DNA of 64,000 bases from Desmonostoc muscorum LEGE 12446 (GCF_015207005.2 NZ_JADEXS020000001.1:3162001-3226000), one strand, 5' to 3'. Shown: positions 16,167 to 27,007, counted from the stretch's first letter. Program-made: numbers and translations. The notes: generated by a model from the sequence alone, not told the origin.

Positions 16167-18836
16167 TTATACTGCACCTTGACGTATCATCTCAAAACCA
16201 TATACATAGATATCGGCAAATTTATAGCGTTGGTCTTTTTCGCGCCATTCAATAATGCCAATTTCACTTAAAAAAGAAGCAAATTCTTCAAAATCTGCTA
16301 TATCATGTGCAGACTCTTGCCATATACTATCTAATTCATCTTGAGTTAAAAAAGCTGATTTATACTTGAGAGATTCAAAAAAATTAGCCAAATCAGGATA
16401 TTCCTCTCGGATTTCATCACAGCGTTTTTCTGATGCTTTCTTCAACCCGAATTCTAAAGATTTACTTCGCAGTAAACGGTCAGTAGGTGGTTGGATTGAT
16501 GATTTCCCTTTATAGCTTAATTCTTGCTCTTTTGCTCCTTCTAATAATATACTTAAACTCCGAGGAAAAGTAGTGCCACTTGAGTCTGTTAATCGTTCAT
16601 AAACCCATCGAGATACATATTTAGCTTTGTCTCCTGTTCTGCGACGACTTCCCCAAAGTAATTCTAAAGCTTTATCAATCACTTCTTCACTAGCTTGATC
16701 AATACTTTCAACAGCAATAGGAGAAAATTTATCAACCAAGTTCTTGAAATCTTGAGATTGTATTACTTGGCGCAGTGCTAATCGTAAAAAATCTACCCTA
16801 GTCCACTGTAAAAGAATATCGCGTCCATTGAAATGACTTTTGTTGTCGAAAATTAAGCGATTCCATATATCTTCTCTTAAGAAAACTTTAAATCTAATTG
16901 CTGTTAATCTGTTGGCATCACAAGACTGAATCAATTGAAATAAGCCGGTGATTGCTTGCTGTCTTACTTCTCCTGCTTGACGAAAATCTTCATCTAAATC
17001 ATCGTAAAGAAACCACAGTTTTTGAGATTTATTTTGGGCTTCTTGATTAATTATATTTATGACATCTTTGACGATAAGTCGCAAATGAGAATCAGTAGAT
17101 AATTGTAGCAAAGCTTGGGTAGATTCATACTGCCATCCTTCTTTAGGTAACTTATTAATAATTTCTTTCAATCCGCTAAATTTATGATTTCTAGGGAATT
17201 TAAATAATTTTTCTTGATGACATCTCAGCAGTAAATAAGCTCTCCAAAAAGATTCCCATGTTCCATCCTTTTGCTGCAAATCTCGATGGATGACTTGGAA
17301 TTCATCACGAGAGGGACGGCTTTCCTTAAATCTACCATGTGCTGACAAAAATACAGTATTATCCAATCGGCCATGAGCAAGTTTTTGGCCAACGCTTTTG
17401 TGTTTTAGAAAAAGCGAATACAGAGCAGTTTTACCTGTTCCTTTTCGTCCTCTTATCAAACAGGTAGTATCATCTAAGAATTTTTCAAAATCAGTTGTAC
17501 GCTGAAATATTAGACCCAAATGTTCTGTATCAGCAGCATTTACTTCAGGAAATTGCAGGCTTTCAATAATAGTCCAGCGTTTTTCTGAGTTAGCTAAGAC
17601 ATTTTGGCGTTGGAGTTCATCAGTTTCTTCATCAATCAAATTGGCAATTTTATTATAGTAATCTAGTAAAGCGGGGACAGGATAGTTGTCAGCCAAAGCA
17701 ATTACCTGTATGTAAGGAACTACTAAAGGTTCTTCTATTTTTGATTGATAATTATCTATATCTTCCTCATTATGGGATTTTTCATTGTTTACTATTTCTA
17801 TCCTTTTAAACAAAGATTTACAAATTTGTGTTACTTTAGCTAAGCCTATTTTAGTAACATCAGGTACAGGAGAAAAAACAAAATTCATTGATAAATTTTT
17901 CAGGCTTTTAAGCGATTGTAAAAGTAGTTCTATACCCTGTTTATTTTGTTCATTAGGGAAAAGGAAAATAATTGCTTCGTCAGCAGCTTCGATTAATGAT
18001 AAAGCTCCCCATTGATTAATTCCAGTTCTGGAATCAATTAAGAGAATATCTGGTTTTAATTGTTCGTAAATTTCACGCTTAAAAACAGACCAAAGACTTT
18101 GATCTCCATCAATAACAGTAGTAGCATGGAGATCATCAACCTTAGAAACATAATCAAGATTAAGAAAACCAGCAGGAACAACAAATAATCTCCCTGTAGC
18201 GTTAGGTATTCTCACTTCACCAAATATTTCTGCAATTGAAATATTTGGCTCTATTCCTTCTGGTAAGTAGGAACGCTCATAAAAATAGTCAACAATTCCA
18301 TATTTTGGTTGTGGTTTGAGGTCGAATGCTGTACTCAAACCCGGTGCTTCTAAATCTAAATCAACAGCTACAACTTTACGTCCCCGCATTGCTAAAATCC
18401 AAGCAACATGAGTTAATGCTGTAGTACGTCCTACTCCTCCTTTAAAGGAATAAAATGTCACTGTCCTGGGTAAACTAGGTTCGCGCTGGGGTGTAGTTAA
18501 TTGATTTTGCGGATTAGCTGCTTGAATTGCTAAATCTTGCCACGTTTGTACTGAAGCTGTATTAAAAGCCTGCGGTGCTGAAAGATTTAGTGAATCTGCT
18601 TCTTGAAGCGTATATAAGGAAATAAACCCAGCAGATAAATGAGGAACTTGTGATTTAAATAAGTTAGAAATTTGTTCTTTGCGTTGAGGAATAGATAAAT
18701 TAATAAAGCGATCGCTGACAATAGTCAAATTCAATAAACCTGATGTAGAAATATTTAAATCAACCCATTCTTTTGAATTATGCACATACTGGTTTGTAAT
18801 TTCCTGTTTTAGCAAAACCTGCCAACTTTCCTGCAT
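16167..18836 (-). CDS. Dual P-loop ATPase: KGGVGR-variant ParA-like domain fused to Sll1717-type ATPase
   Basis: The 889-residue protein has three visible parts. Residues 1-100 are a small alpha/beta domain. Residues 122-400 are a MinD/ParA-type ATPase with the variant Walker A FKGGVGRTT (131-139), VDLDLEAPGLS (158-168) and LLIDSRTGINQW (265-276); the GRTT and DSRTG forms mark a family often found in bacterial conflict systems. Residues 415-889 hold a second P-loop, IRGRKGTGKTALYSLF (461-476), a Walker B LWFLYDDLDED (607-617) and a winged-helix-like end, resembling the Sll1717 group. A strong AGAGGTGG site lies 12 nt after the stop of the HEPN-like gene, so they are one operon. The role is unknown; a defence or stress-response switch is inferred. 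Confidence 0.7.
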   Translation of the reverse strand: MQESWQVLLKQEITNQYVHNSKEWVDLNISTSGLLNLTIVSDRFINLSIPQRKEQISNLFKSQVPHLSAGFISLYTLQEADSLNLSAPQAFNTASVQTWQDLAIQAANPQNQLTTPQREPSLPRTVTFYSFKGGVGRTTALTHVAWILAMRGRKVVAVDLDLEAPGLSTAFDLKPQPKYGIVDYFYERSYLPEGIEPNISIAEIFGEVRIPNATGRLFVVPAGFLNLDYVSKVDDLHATTVIDGDQSLWSVFKREIYEQLKPDILLIDSRTGINQWGALSLIEAADEAIIFLFPNEQNKQGIELLLQSLKSLKNLSMNFVFSPVPDVTKIGLAKVTQICKSLFKRIEIVNNEKSHNEEDIDNYQSKIEEPLVVPYIQVIALADNYPVPALLDYYNKIANLIDEETDELQRQNVLANSEKRWTIIESLQFPEVNAADTEHLGLIFQRTTDFEKFLDDTTCLIRGRKGTGKTALYSLFLKHKSVGQKLAHGRLDNTVFLSAHGRFKESRPSRDEFQVIHRDLQQKDGTWESFWRAYLLLRCHQEKLFKFPRNHKFSGLKEIINKLPKEGWQYESTQALLQLSTDSHLRLIVKDVINIINQEAQNKSQKLWFLYDDLDEDFRQAGEVRQQAITGLFQLIQSCDANRLTAIRFKVFLREDIWNRLIFDNKSHFNGRDILLQWTRVDFLRLALRQVIQSQDFKNLVDKFSPIAVESIDQASEEVIDKALELLWGSRRRTGDKAKYVSRWVYERLTDSSGTTFPRSLSILLEGAKEQELSYKGKSSIQPPTDRLLRSKSLEFGLKKASEKRCDEIREEYPDLANFFESLKYKSAFLTQDELDSIWQESAHDIADFEEFASFLSEIGIIEWREKDQRYKFADIYVYGFEMIRQGAV

Positions 18837-18848
18837 TTGACCACCTCT

Positions 18849-19289
18849 TTAAAGTTGAGTAGCTTGCTTTTGTAACCACCCCTTGAGATTCTGATAAGCT
18901 TTTAGCCAGCGTTTGTAACTTTCATCATCAGGCTCAAGGCCACAATAACGCATATCTATAAAATTTTGGCTATTTGGATTTTCCACTTCATTAAGCCATT
19001 TTCGCACTTCAGGAAAATTATCAATTCTAGATTTAAGTCGATTGTGCCGCTTTAATGCTTCTATGTAACTATGTCCCGGATTAGTAATAGTATGCCCAGG
19101 ATTAGTAGAATCTGTCTTCCATTCCTGAGTTGCACCCTTTGGTAAGGTAGCAAAAATCATTGCTTTTAATAAACACTCAATGGTTACACCTCCAAAGTGC
19201 ATAGCGGCTACTCTTCTTTCCGATTCCTTTCTACATAATATTTCAGTATCAAGGTGACGCTGCATAAAAGCAGCTTGGTAATCTTCCAT
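18849..19289 (-). CDS. HEPN-like small helical protein
   Basis: The 146-residue protein is all-helical in pattern. RVAAMHFGGVTIECLLKAMI (26-45) fits the second helix of HEPN domains (usual form A-x-H-xx-A-x-E-xx-LKA), GHSYIEALKRHN (72-83) fits the following helix, and MRYCGLEPDDESYKRWLKAY (113-132) fits the RYxD-type turn and last helix. The classical RxxxxH RNase motif is not at its usual place; R26-H31 has that spacing but in the wrong helix. The start at 19289 (MEDYQAAF) was chosen because the frame to 19328 runs into the groEL terminator. It precedes the dual ATPase gene by 12 bp. Confidence 0.55.
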   Translation of the reverse strand: MEDYQAAFMQRHLDTEILCRKESERRVAAMHFGGVTIECLLKAMIFATLPKGATQEWKTDSTNPGHTITNPGHSYIEALKRHNRLKSRIDNFPEVRKWLNEVENPNSQNFIDMRYCGLEPDDESYKRWLKAYQNLKGWLQKQATQL

Positions 19290-19328
19290 TTCGTTATTTT
19301 CTCGTTTTAAACACCTGAATCTTGACAC

Positions 19329-19372
19329 AAAAAAAATAGCCGCCTCCGCAAAGGAAGCAGCTATTTTTACAA
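19329..19372 (-). terminator. Rho-independent terminator of groEL
   Basis: On the minus strand AAAATAGCTGCTTCC, a TTTGC loop and GGAGGCGGCTATTTT form a 15-bp stem followed by a run of T. It lies 20-60 bp past the groEL stop and just before the HEPN-like gene on the same strand. Confidence 0.9.
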
Positions 19373-19390
19373 AAAGGGGACTATCAAGTA

Positions 19391-21031
<1,641 letters not shown>

Positions 21032-21054
21032 CTAAATTCAAGGAGTTAAGTCAA

Positions 21055-21140
21055 TTTTTTTTTGAATTGGGCATTGGGCATTAGGCATTGGGCATCGGAA
21101 AAACTCTTTCCTATTCCCCATTCCCTATTCCCCATTCCCC
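21055..21140. repeat. GGGCATT/CCCCATTCCCTATT repeats between groES and groEL
   Basis: The groES-groEL gap contains four GGGCATTGGGCATT-type units and three CCCCATTCCCTATT-type units, which can fold on each other. Such a hairpin within the operon might alter the groES:groEL transcript ratio; this is inference. Confidence 0.8.
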
Positions 21141-21141
21141 A

Positions 21142-21453
21142 CTAGATAACGACTGCTAAAATATCTTTTTCAGAAAGCAGTACATATTCTTCGGTGCCTA
21201 GTTTGATGTCAGTACCAGCGTACTTAGAGTACAGCACCTTATCACCAACTTTAATTTCCAACTCTTGACGGCTACCGTCGTCATTACGCTTGCCAGGACC
21301 GAGGGAGACTACTTCTCCTACCTGGGGCTTTTCCTTAGCGGTGTCGGGCAAATACAGACCACCTGCGGTCTTTTCCTCAGAGGCGCTCACTTTCACGAAA
21401 ACGCGATCGCCCAAAGGTTTTACTGTAGAAACGGTTAAAGATATTGCTGCCAT
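21142..21453 (-). CDS. groES: Co-chaperonin GroES
   Basis: The 103-residue protein [20 protein letters not shown] then [20 protein letters not shown], with [15 protein letters not shown] near the end, is a clear GroES. It caps the GroEL ring. The frame opens at 21483, but [12 protein letters not shown] at 21453 has a GGAGAAA ribosome-binding site and keeps the CIRCE operator outside the coding region, so that start was chosen. It is the first gene of the groESL operon. Confidence 0.97.
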   Translation of the reverse strand: MAAISLTVSTVKPLGDRVFVKVSASEEKTAGGLYLPDTAKEKPQVGEVVSLGPGKRNDDGSRQELEIKVGDKVLYSKYAGTDIKLGTEEYVLLSEKDILAVVI

Positions 21454-21470
21454 GTGTTTTTCTCCAGAGT

Positions 21471-21497
21471 TTAGCACTCTCAACTCCTGAGTGCTAA
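21471..21497. promoter_or_regulatory. CIRCE operator (HrcA binding site)
   Basis: TTAGCACTC, a 9-nt spacer and GAGTGCTAA form a perfect match to the CIRCE inverted repeat, 18 bp upstream of the groES start. HrcA binds this element and represses chaperonin genes in the absence of heat or light stress. Confidence 0.98.
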
Positions 21498-21870
21498 TCT
21501 ACCTAAAAGCGGCGTCCAATGGCAAGATTTTCTTAAGTACGGGTTCCCGAACTAGAATATCTTGGGTGTACTTAAGTATAAATGCTTAATTATTTTTACC
21601 TTTCGGGTTCTGTTGCCCAAGCTACGAATATTTTTATAGGGACTAGGGATTGGGTACTGGGGAATGGGGACTGGGGACTAGGTAGAGATGAGCAGAGGGT
21701 AAGTTGCAGTAAGCCTTTCCCTTGTGCTTCCCGCCTCTTCCAATGCCCCAATCCCAGGTACCCAATCCCCAGTACCCAATCCCCAGTCCCCAATTCCCAG
21801 TACCCATCTCAGTAAACTTTATTTGCAAAGCTTGGAAATTGTTATAGAACTGTAATCAGGGAGCCGCTCT
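21498..21870. repeat. Spacer with large GGGGACTGGG / CCCAGTCCCC inverted repeat
   Basis: Units of GGGTACTGGGGAATGGGGAC at 21650-21680 are mirrored by CCCAGTACCCAATCCCCAGT at 21745-21808, a potential stem of 40 bp or more. Open frames on both strands here are products of the repeat. The promoters of groES (left) and of the ferredoxin-like gene (right) must lie at the ends of the spacer. Confidence 0.75.
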
Positions 21871-22344
21871 ATGAGTAAGAATAAGGTGATCCAGAAAAGC
21901 CATCAAATCCCCAAAACCACCAAGTCTCTTGAACATAAAGCCCTGAGTAATTGTGTAGAAAGTTTAGGATTGGCAAAAATTCAGCGACATATTTTTATTT
22001 GTGCTGACCAAACAACTCCTAACTGCTGCTCAAAACGAGCTAGTCTGGAATCTTGGGAGTACTTAAAAAAGCGACTTAAAGAGTTAAAACTCGACAAGCC
22101 GCAAGCAAGTCATCCCATTTGCGTCTTTAGAACTAAAGCCAATTGCTTGCAGGTTTGTTGTTCTGGACCCATAATGGTGGTCTACCCTGATGGGATCTGG
22201 TATCGCCAAGCAAACCCAGAAGTTATTGAGCGGATCATCCAAGAACACTTAATAGGCAATAAGGTGGTAGAAGAATATGCATTTTTAACCCATCCTTTGC
22301 CAGAAACTTCCCTGGTTTCTTGTGAACACCTCATAGAGGCTTAA
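21871..22344 (+). CDS. Thioredoxin-like [2Fe-2S] ferredoxin family protein
   Basis: The 157-residue protein contains HIFICADQTTPNCCSK and, about 60 residues on, ANCLQVCCSGPIMVVYPDG followed by IWYRQANPEVIERIIQEHL. The four-cysteine arrangement and the PDGIWY segment are those of the thioredoxin-like [2Fe-2S] ferredoxins (as in the NuoE C-terminus and cyanobacterial (2Fe-2S) ferredoxin domain proteins). It probably carries electrons in the cytosol; its partner is not known. An AGGGAGC site precedes the ATG. It is a single gene, with no obvious operon partner. Confidence 0.82.
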   Translation: MSKNKVIQKSHQIPKTTKSLEHKALSNCVESLGLAKIQRHIFICADQTTPNCCSKRASLESWEYLKKRLKELKLDKPQASHPICVFRTKANCLQVCCSGPIMVVYPDGIWYRQANPEVIERIIQEHLIGNKVVEEYAFLTHPLPETSLVSCEHLIEA

Positions 22345-22669
22345 CAACCGAAGGATACGTCATAGCAGTAAGCTTTAAGAAAGTGCGGCTTGGTTTTGAG
22401 GTAGGGTCATCTTTAAGCCAATACTTAACTAGTGAGTCAGAAAGATTATTATTTAATCAGTGTTTTTTAGCTCGTCACTTTCAAAGCGATATATAATAGC
22501 GCATTATAGATACTACTGCTATACGTATCCTTGCTGGACTTTTGCTATCGAGCTAGTAGTCTCTTGAAAGTGCTCGGCATTTTTGAGACTTGAGACAGCA
22601 AAGGCAAGTTAAGTAGGCAAAAGGACAACATCTCACATAAACCACCATAGAGGATAAATATTCAAGACC
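22345..22669. other. Spacer, promoter region of the NarL-type regulator
   Basis: No ORF or strong hairpin is visible. The A/T-rich stretch 22480-22520 contains TATAATA (22490s), a possible -10 element for the downstream regulator, not supported by a clear -35. Confidence 0.35.
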
Positions 22670-23350
22670 TTGATGGACCGAAGCGCGACAAGTGCCACTG
22701 CTATGAAAGAGCCCAGCATGAAAGATCACAAACGACTTCTATTGATTGATGATGACCCTAACCTCATCTTGCTGGTGAAGGATTACTTAGAATTCCGGGG
22801 ATATGAAGTCATCACCGCCGAAAATGGACGTGAAGCTCTGGAAATTTTAGAGCAAGATGTTCCAGACATGATCATCTGCGATGTGATGATGCCGGAAATG
22901 GACGGATATACTTTTGTGGAACAAGTCCGGCAAAACGAACGCACCAGCTGGATTCCAGTTCTTTTCCTTTCAGCTAAAGGACAAAGTGCAGACCGAGTTA
23001 AAGGTCTGAACAAAGGTGCTGATGTTTATATGGTCAAGCCTTTTGAACCAGAAGAACTCGTAGCCCAAGTTGAGTCCTCACTGAAACAAACTATCCGTTG
23101 GAAAGAACACCAAGCAAAAGGAGGCGAAAACGGTTCCCGCATCCAAGTTCCCTTTGATGTGCAGTTAACCCCAACCGAACTGAAAGTAGTTCAGTTTGTA
23201 GCTAGGGGTTTAGCTAACCGCGAAATCGCTGAAGAACTTAACGTTAGTCAGCGTACAGTTGAAAGCCATGTGTCCAATATGTTGGGCAAAACCAATCTCC
23301 ACAACCGCACTGAACTGGCGCGGTGGGCGATTGAAAATCAAATGGCATAG
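22670..23350 (+). CDS. NarL/LuxR-type response regulator
   Basis: The 226-residue protein has a receiver domain (RLLLIDDDPNLILLVKDYLE, phospho-Asp in DMIICDVMMPEMDGYTF, Lys in MVKPFEPEEL) and a C-terminal LuxR-type helix-turn-helix (LTPTELKVVQFVARGLANRE, then SQRTVESHVSNMLGKTNL). It is of the kind related to plastid Ycf29. When phosphorylated it should bind DNA and control transcription. No sensor kinase is adjacent. A GAGGATAAAT site precedes the start; a later in-frame ATG (MKDHKRLL) is an alternative. Confidence 0.9.
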   Translation: MMDRSATSATAMKEPSMKDHKRLLLIDDDPNLILLVKDYLEFRGYEVITAENGREALEILEQDVPDMIICDVMMPEMDGYTFVEQVRQNERTSWIPVLFLSAKGQSADRVKGLNKGADVYMVKPFEPEELVAQVESSLKQTIRWKEHQAKGGENGSRIQVPFDVQLTPTELKVVQFVARGLANREIAEELNVSQRTVESHVSNMLGKTNLHNRTELARWAIENQMA

Positions 23351-23420
23351 CCAATTTTAGATTTTAGATTTTGGATTTTGGATTGATAACCTAAAATCCA
23401 AAATCCGAAATCCAAAATTG
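23351..23420. repeat. Inverted repeat of TTTTAGATTTTGGATT units
   Basis: TTTTAGATTTTGGATTTTGG at 23356-23382 is mirrored by CCTAAAATCCAAAATCCGAA at 23391-23412. It lies between two convergent genes and can act as a terminator. The AATCCAAAAT unit is the one found inside purL. Confidence 0.85.
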
Positions 23421-23421
23421 A

Positions 23422-23730
23422 TTACCAACCATCTTCTTCAGGATTGGATTGACGCAAAACTTCTAAATCCAGTTCATCTAAGTAGGTCAAAGCGCTTTCA
23501 ATCTGGGAAGTTGTTCCTCGTAGTTCCAAGTCGAAACAACTATATTCTGGTGCGTTTGCGCTTAACTCAGCAGCAGCAATAAGAATTGTGACACCGTAGT
23601 GAGAAACCAGTCGTGAAATGACTGGTTCCTCATGCAGATCTTTAGGAATGCGAACTTGGATGCGAGTTTGGGTGCGTCTATTATCTAAAATATCAGTATT
23701 AGATTTCACCTGTTTATCTGGAATTGCCAT
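23422..23730 (-). CDS. NIL-domain protein
   Basis: The 102-residue protein TRIQVRIPKDLHEEPVISRL, then HYGVTILIAAAEL, then FDLELRGTTSQIESALTYLD matches the NIL domain, the small ferredoxin-fold ligand-binding domain best known from methionine ABC transporter ATPases. In cyanobacteria single-domain NIL proteins are common and their ligand is unknown. It stands alone, convergent with the response-regulator gene. The C-terminal end is acidic (NPEEDGW). Confidence 0.82.
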   Translation of the reverse strand: MAIPDKQVKSNTDILDNRRTQTRIQVRIPKDLHEEPVISRLVSHYGVTILIAAAELSANAPEYSCFDLELRGTTSQIESALTYLDELDLEVLRQSNPEEDGW

Positions 23731-24053
23731 TGTAGTTTCCTATTCGACTTCTGAGATGAAGGTTTTGCTTCGCATCATTTCTTTCAAGACTCAATCCAAA
23801 CCAGGAATCTAGATAAAGATGAAGAATTACTCATAATCTAGTAGTAACGAGCTTAATCGTTATTTTATATTGATTTTGAATCAAAGTTAAATATAAACAA
23901 TCTGTAGGGTTACAACGATGGTTGTGTCCCTACTTTTTTGTATACATTTGGAAAGTGGTGTAGTAATAGTAGGTTGGGTTGACACGAGGAAACCCAATTC
24001 CAACAAATTTAATTTTTATCAAAAATATTTAATAAACTTTACTTAAGCCTGCC
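23731..24053. other. Spacer, no gene seen
   Basis: AT-rich spacer that must contain the NIL-gene promoter. A segment near 23900-24000 (GTAGGGTTACAACGATGG and GGTTGGGTTGACACGAGGAA) resembles repeat fragments common between Nostoc genes. No hairpin or ORF of note. Confidence 0.4.
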
Positions 24054-24851
24054 ATGTATGACAATATTTGTAAATTCATTGCCGAAAACTTCAAAGATGA
24101 TTTAGCAACATGGTTACTAGGTTCACCGATTAAACTAACAGAACTTAGCCCTACTGAATTATCAAGTGAACCAATTCGCGCCGACTCATTAATCTTATTA
24201 CAATCTGATAATTTAGTTTTACATACCGAGTTTCAAACCGATCCTGATGAAGATATGCCCTTTAGGATGTTAGATTATCGGGTTAGGGTTTATCGCCGTT
24301 TTCCTAACAAGGAAATGCGTCAAGTAGTAATCTATTTAAGAAAAACAAATTCAGAATTAGTCAGTCAAGATAGTTTTAAATTAAACAATACTTACCATCA
24401 GTTTGAGGTGATACGCCTGTGGTAACAGCCAACAGACATATTTATGACTACTCCAGGTTTACTACCCTTTGCCGTGCTAAGTAAGACAAACGATCCTACA
24501 ATGGTATTAACCCACCTAGCCAAAGCAGTTGAAGCAATTAGCGATCGCCAGCTACAAAGAAATATAGCTGCTGCCAGTGGGATTTTAGCAGGTCTAGTCT
24601 TAAATAAAAATGTAATTAGCAAAATTTTCAGGAGTGAGATTATGCGCGAATCAGTCATTTATCAACAAATCCTAGAAGAAGGCGAAGCCAAAGGCAAAGC
24701 AGAAGGCAAAGCAGAAGGTAAAGCAGAAACAACAAGAAAGTTGACTTTAAATTTGCTGCGAATTGGAATGAGTTTAGAGCAAATTGCTGAAGTTACTGAA
24801 TTATCTATTGAGCAAATTCAAGTTTTACAACAGGAGATTCAAAAATCTTGA
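24054..24851 (+). pseudogene. Rpn-family (PD-(D/E)XK) nuclease gene broken by one in-frame stop
   Basis: The first part, 123 codons, reads a DUF4351/Rpn-type nuclease: FIAENFKDDLATWLLG, RADSLILLQSDNLVLHTEFQ (the PD-(D/E)XK core with D and E-x-Q) and LDYRVRVYRRFP. It stops at TAA 24423-24425 in the context FEVIRLW. The same frame continues at once with QPTDIF and MTTPGLLPFAVLSK, which in relatives follows directly after VIRLWE, so a GAA-to-TAA change explains the break. The C-terminal part has KGKAEGKAEGKAE repeats. These proteins are related to recombination-promoting nucleases and transposase-like proteins. As it stands only a truncated product or readthrough is possible. Confidence 0.8.
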
Positions 24852-25065
24852 ATAAGAATTCAGAATTCAGAATTCAGAATTCAGAATGAATATAGTGGAG
24901 AATTGAGACCCACTACTTAGAAAATAGGTGACAATACAGTTCAGTTAAGCCCAAAACCCTCATGTAGAGACGCGATGAATCGCGTCTGAAAGACCAATAT
25001 TCCACGCCAATAACCCTTAACTGAACCGTATTGATTTCTAATCGCTTAGTTTTGAAATCCTTAAA
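24852..25065. repeat. GAATTCA tandem units and a perfect 8-bp-stem hairpin
   Basis: Four GAATTCA units (24857-24888) are the same family as those at 15.87 and 16.12 kb. At 24968-24987, AGACGCGATGAATCGCGTCT forms a tight hairpin of a kind dispersed in Nostoc genomes. No gene lies here. Confidence 0.8.
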
Positions 25066-26457
25066 CTAAAACTCAGCACTTTGCGGTGTACGCGGGAAGG
25101 GAATTACATCACGAATATTTGCCATTCCGGTGATGAATTGCACGAGTCTTTCAAAACCCAAACCAAAACCAGCGTGAGGAACAGTACCATAACGACGCAA
25201 ATCTAGATACCACCACAACTCCTCTGGGTTTAACCCTTGGGCTAGTACGCGACGTTCTAGAACTTCTAAGCGTTCTTCTCTCTGGGAACCACCAATAATT
25301 TCGCCAATTTTTGGGGCGAGAATATCCATTGCGCGGACGGTTTTTTCATCGTCGTTCAAGCGCATATAAAAAGCTTTTATTTTCGCTGGATAATCTGTGA
25401 CGATTACTGGTTTTTTAAACTTTTGTTCAGCCAGGTAACGTTCGTGTTCTGATTGTAAATCTAAGCCCCAACTGACAGGATATTCAAATTTGACATCAGC
25501 TTTTTCTAAAAGTGCGATCGCTTCTGTGTAAGTTAAGCGTTGAAATTCATTGTTAATAATATTCTCGGCTGTTGCCAACACAGTATTATCAATACGCTCA
25601 TTGAAAAATTCCATATCTTCTGGGCAAGTTTCCAACACATATTTAAAAATGTGTTTGAGAAACGCCTCAGCTAAATCCATATCGCCTTCTAAATCACAAA
25701 AAGCCATTTCTGGCTCAACCATCCAAAATTCTGCTAAATGACGCGAAGTATTGGAATTTTCTGCACGGAAGGTAGGGCCAAATGTGTAGACGTTGCTAAA
25801 CGCCATCGCCATGATTTCGGCTTCTAATTGACCGCTAACTGTTAAATATGTTGGTTTCGCAAAAAAGTCTTGGCTGTAATCTATTGCTTGATTTTCAGTG
25901 CGGGGAATATTTTTTAAATCCAAACTAGTAACGCTAAAAAGTTCACCCGCGCCTTCACAATCGCTAGCAGTGATGATGGGTGTGTGTACCCACAAAAAGC
26001 CTCTTTCTTGGAAGAATTGGTGAATTGCAGCCGAACAAGCATTTCTCACCCGAAAAACCGCACCAAAAGAATTAGTCCGCGATCGCAAATGTCCAATGGT
26101 TCGCAGAAACTCAAAGGAATGACGCTTCTTTTGCAGGGGATATGTATCGGGATCAGCTTCTCCGTGGACTGTTATGGATTCTGCTTTCAACTCAATCCGC
26201 TGTCCTTTTCCTAAGGAAGCCACTAACACCCCACGCACCTCAACAGCAGCACCTGTATTCAGCTTTTTCAAGATAGGTTCGTAATCTGGCAAATCCTGAT
26301 TGATGACGACTTGCAAATTAGCTAGCGATGAGCCGTCATTAACTTCAATAAAAGCAAATCCTTTGGACTCACGTTTTGTTCTCACCCAGCCTTGAACTTG
26401 GAGAGACTCATCAGGTTGACCACTCCGCAATATTTCTGCAATCCGTCGATTTACCAT
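25066..26457 (-). CDS. asnS: Asparaginyl-tRNA synthetase
   Basis: The 463-residue protein begins [20 protein letters not shown], continues with the OB-fold anticodon-binding domain ([20 protein letters not shown]), then class II motifs: motif 2 [20 protein letters not shown] and motif 3 [15 protein letters not shown] with [11 protein letters not shown] at the end, which is the asparaginyl form. It charges tRNA-Asn in the cytosol. The frame opens at 26481, but MVNRRIAEI at 26457 is the family start. A nested start would remove the OB fold. Confidence 0.97.
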   Translation of the reverse strand: MVNRRIAEILRSGQPDESLQVQGWVRTKRESKGFAFIEVNDGSSLANLQVVINQDLPDYEPILKKLNTGAAVEVRGVLVASLGKGQRIELKAESITVHGEADPDTYPLQKKRHSFEFLRTIGHLRSRTNSFGAVFRVRNACSAAIHQFFQERGFLWVHTPIITASDCEGAGELFSVTSLDLKNIPRTENQAIDYSQDFFAKPTYLTVSGQLEAEIMAMAFSNVYTFGPTFRAENSNTSRHLAEFWMVEPEMAFCDLEGDMDLAEAFLKHIFKYVLETCPEDMEFFNERIDNTVLATAENIINNEFQRLTYTEAIALLEKADVKFEYPVSWGLDLQSEHERYLAEQKFKKPVIVTDYPAKIKAFYMRLNDDEKTVRAMDILAPKIGEIIGGSQREERLEVLERRVLAQGLNPEELWWYLDLRRYGTVPHAGFGLGFERLVQFITGMANIRDVIPFPRTPQSAEF

Positions 26458-26559
26458 ATTATGCAACTTATATTTCGTCAATGTAGGGACTAAAGATATT
26501 AAAGAATGTTAACTCATTAACCCAATCCAAAATCCAAAATTTAAAATCCAAAATTGGGC

Positions 26560-26922
26560 TTATCCAGCATAAGACTTTAATATCCAGCCTATGATAACGC
26601 CCATTCCACCAAAGCGGACGGCCTGCCAGAAAGGTTTTTTGAGACTACGCCAAGAAAATAACTGGCTTTCTAAGTTGAGTTCTAGCGTCTCCAAGTGCTG
26701 TTTGATTTGCCGTAACTCTGCTTTGATTTCTGGTGTCTGAGATTTGTGGCGCTTTAATTGATCCTGACGCTGCTGCAATTGAGCCTTTTGCTGACGATCG
26801 CGCTGCACTTGATTGTAACGTTCTCTCAAGGATAAGAGCGATCGCTCTACTTCCTCGATTTCTTGTGACAAATCTGGTTCCGGATTTTCCCCTGGTGGTT
26901 GTGATTGTTGAGACGGCTTCAT
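26560..26922 (-). CDS. Small coiled-coil protein with C-terminal membrane anchor
   Basis: The 120-residue protein has a Pro/Gln-rich start, a long charged helix from 20 to 90 (EEVERSLLSLRERYNQVQRD onward, many Gln and Arg) predicted as coiled coil, and a hydrophobic C-terminal segment FGGMGVIIGWILKSYAG that could be a tail anchor. I recognise it only as a conserved cyanobacterial type without known function. It is divergent from the 98-residue gene at 27008. Confidence 0.6.
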   Translation of the reverse strand: MKPSQQSQPPGENPEPDLSQEIEEVERSLLSLRERYNQVQRDRQQKAQLQQRQDQLKRHKSQTPEIKAELRQIKQHLETLELNLESQLFSWRSLKKPFWQAVRFGGMGVIIGWILKSYAG

Positions 26923-27007
26923 TTACAAGTAGTAGACTAAGATTAAAGACTAGTCTGCCAATAGTCAAAATTAAAACTATAAGTTCTCAACTCAGCACTC
27001 ATAATTT

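Noticed and set aside
16167..18836. Reading the dual ATPase as a plasmid-partition ParA
   Set aside because: The KGGVGR variant, the second ATPase domain and the lack of ParB or parS sites do not fit partition.
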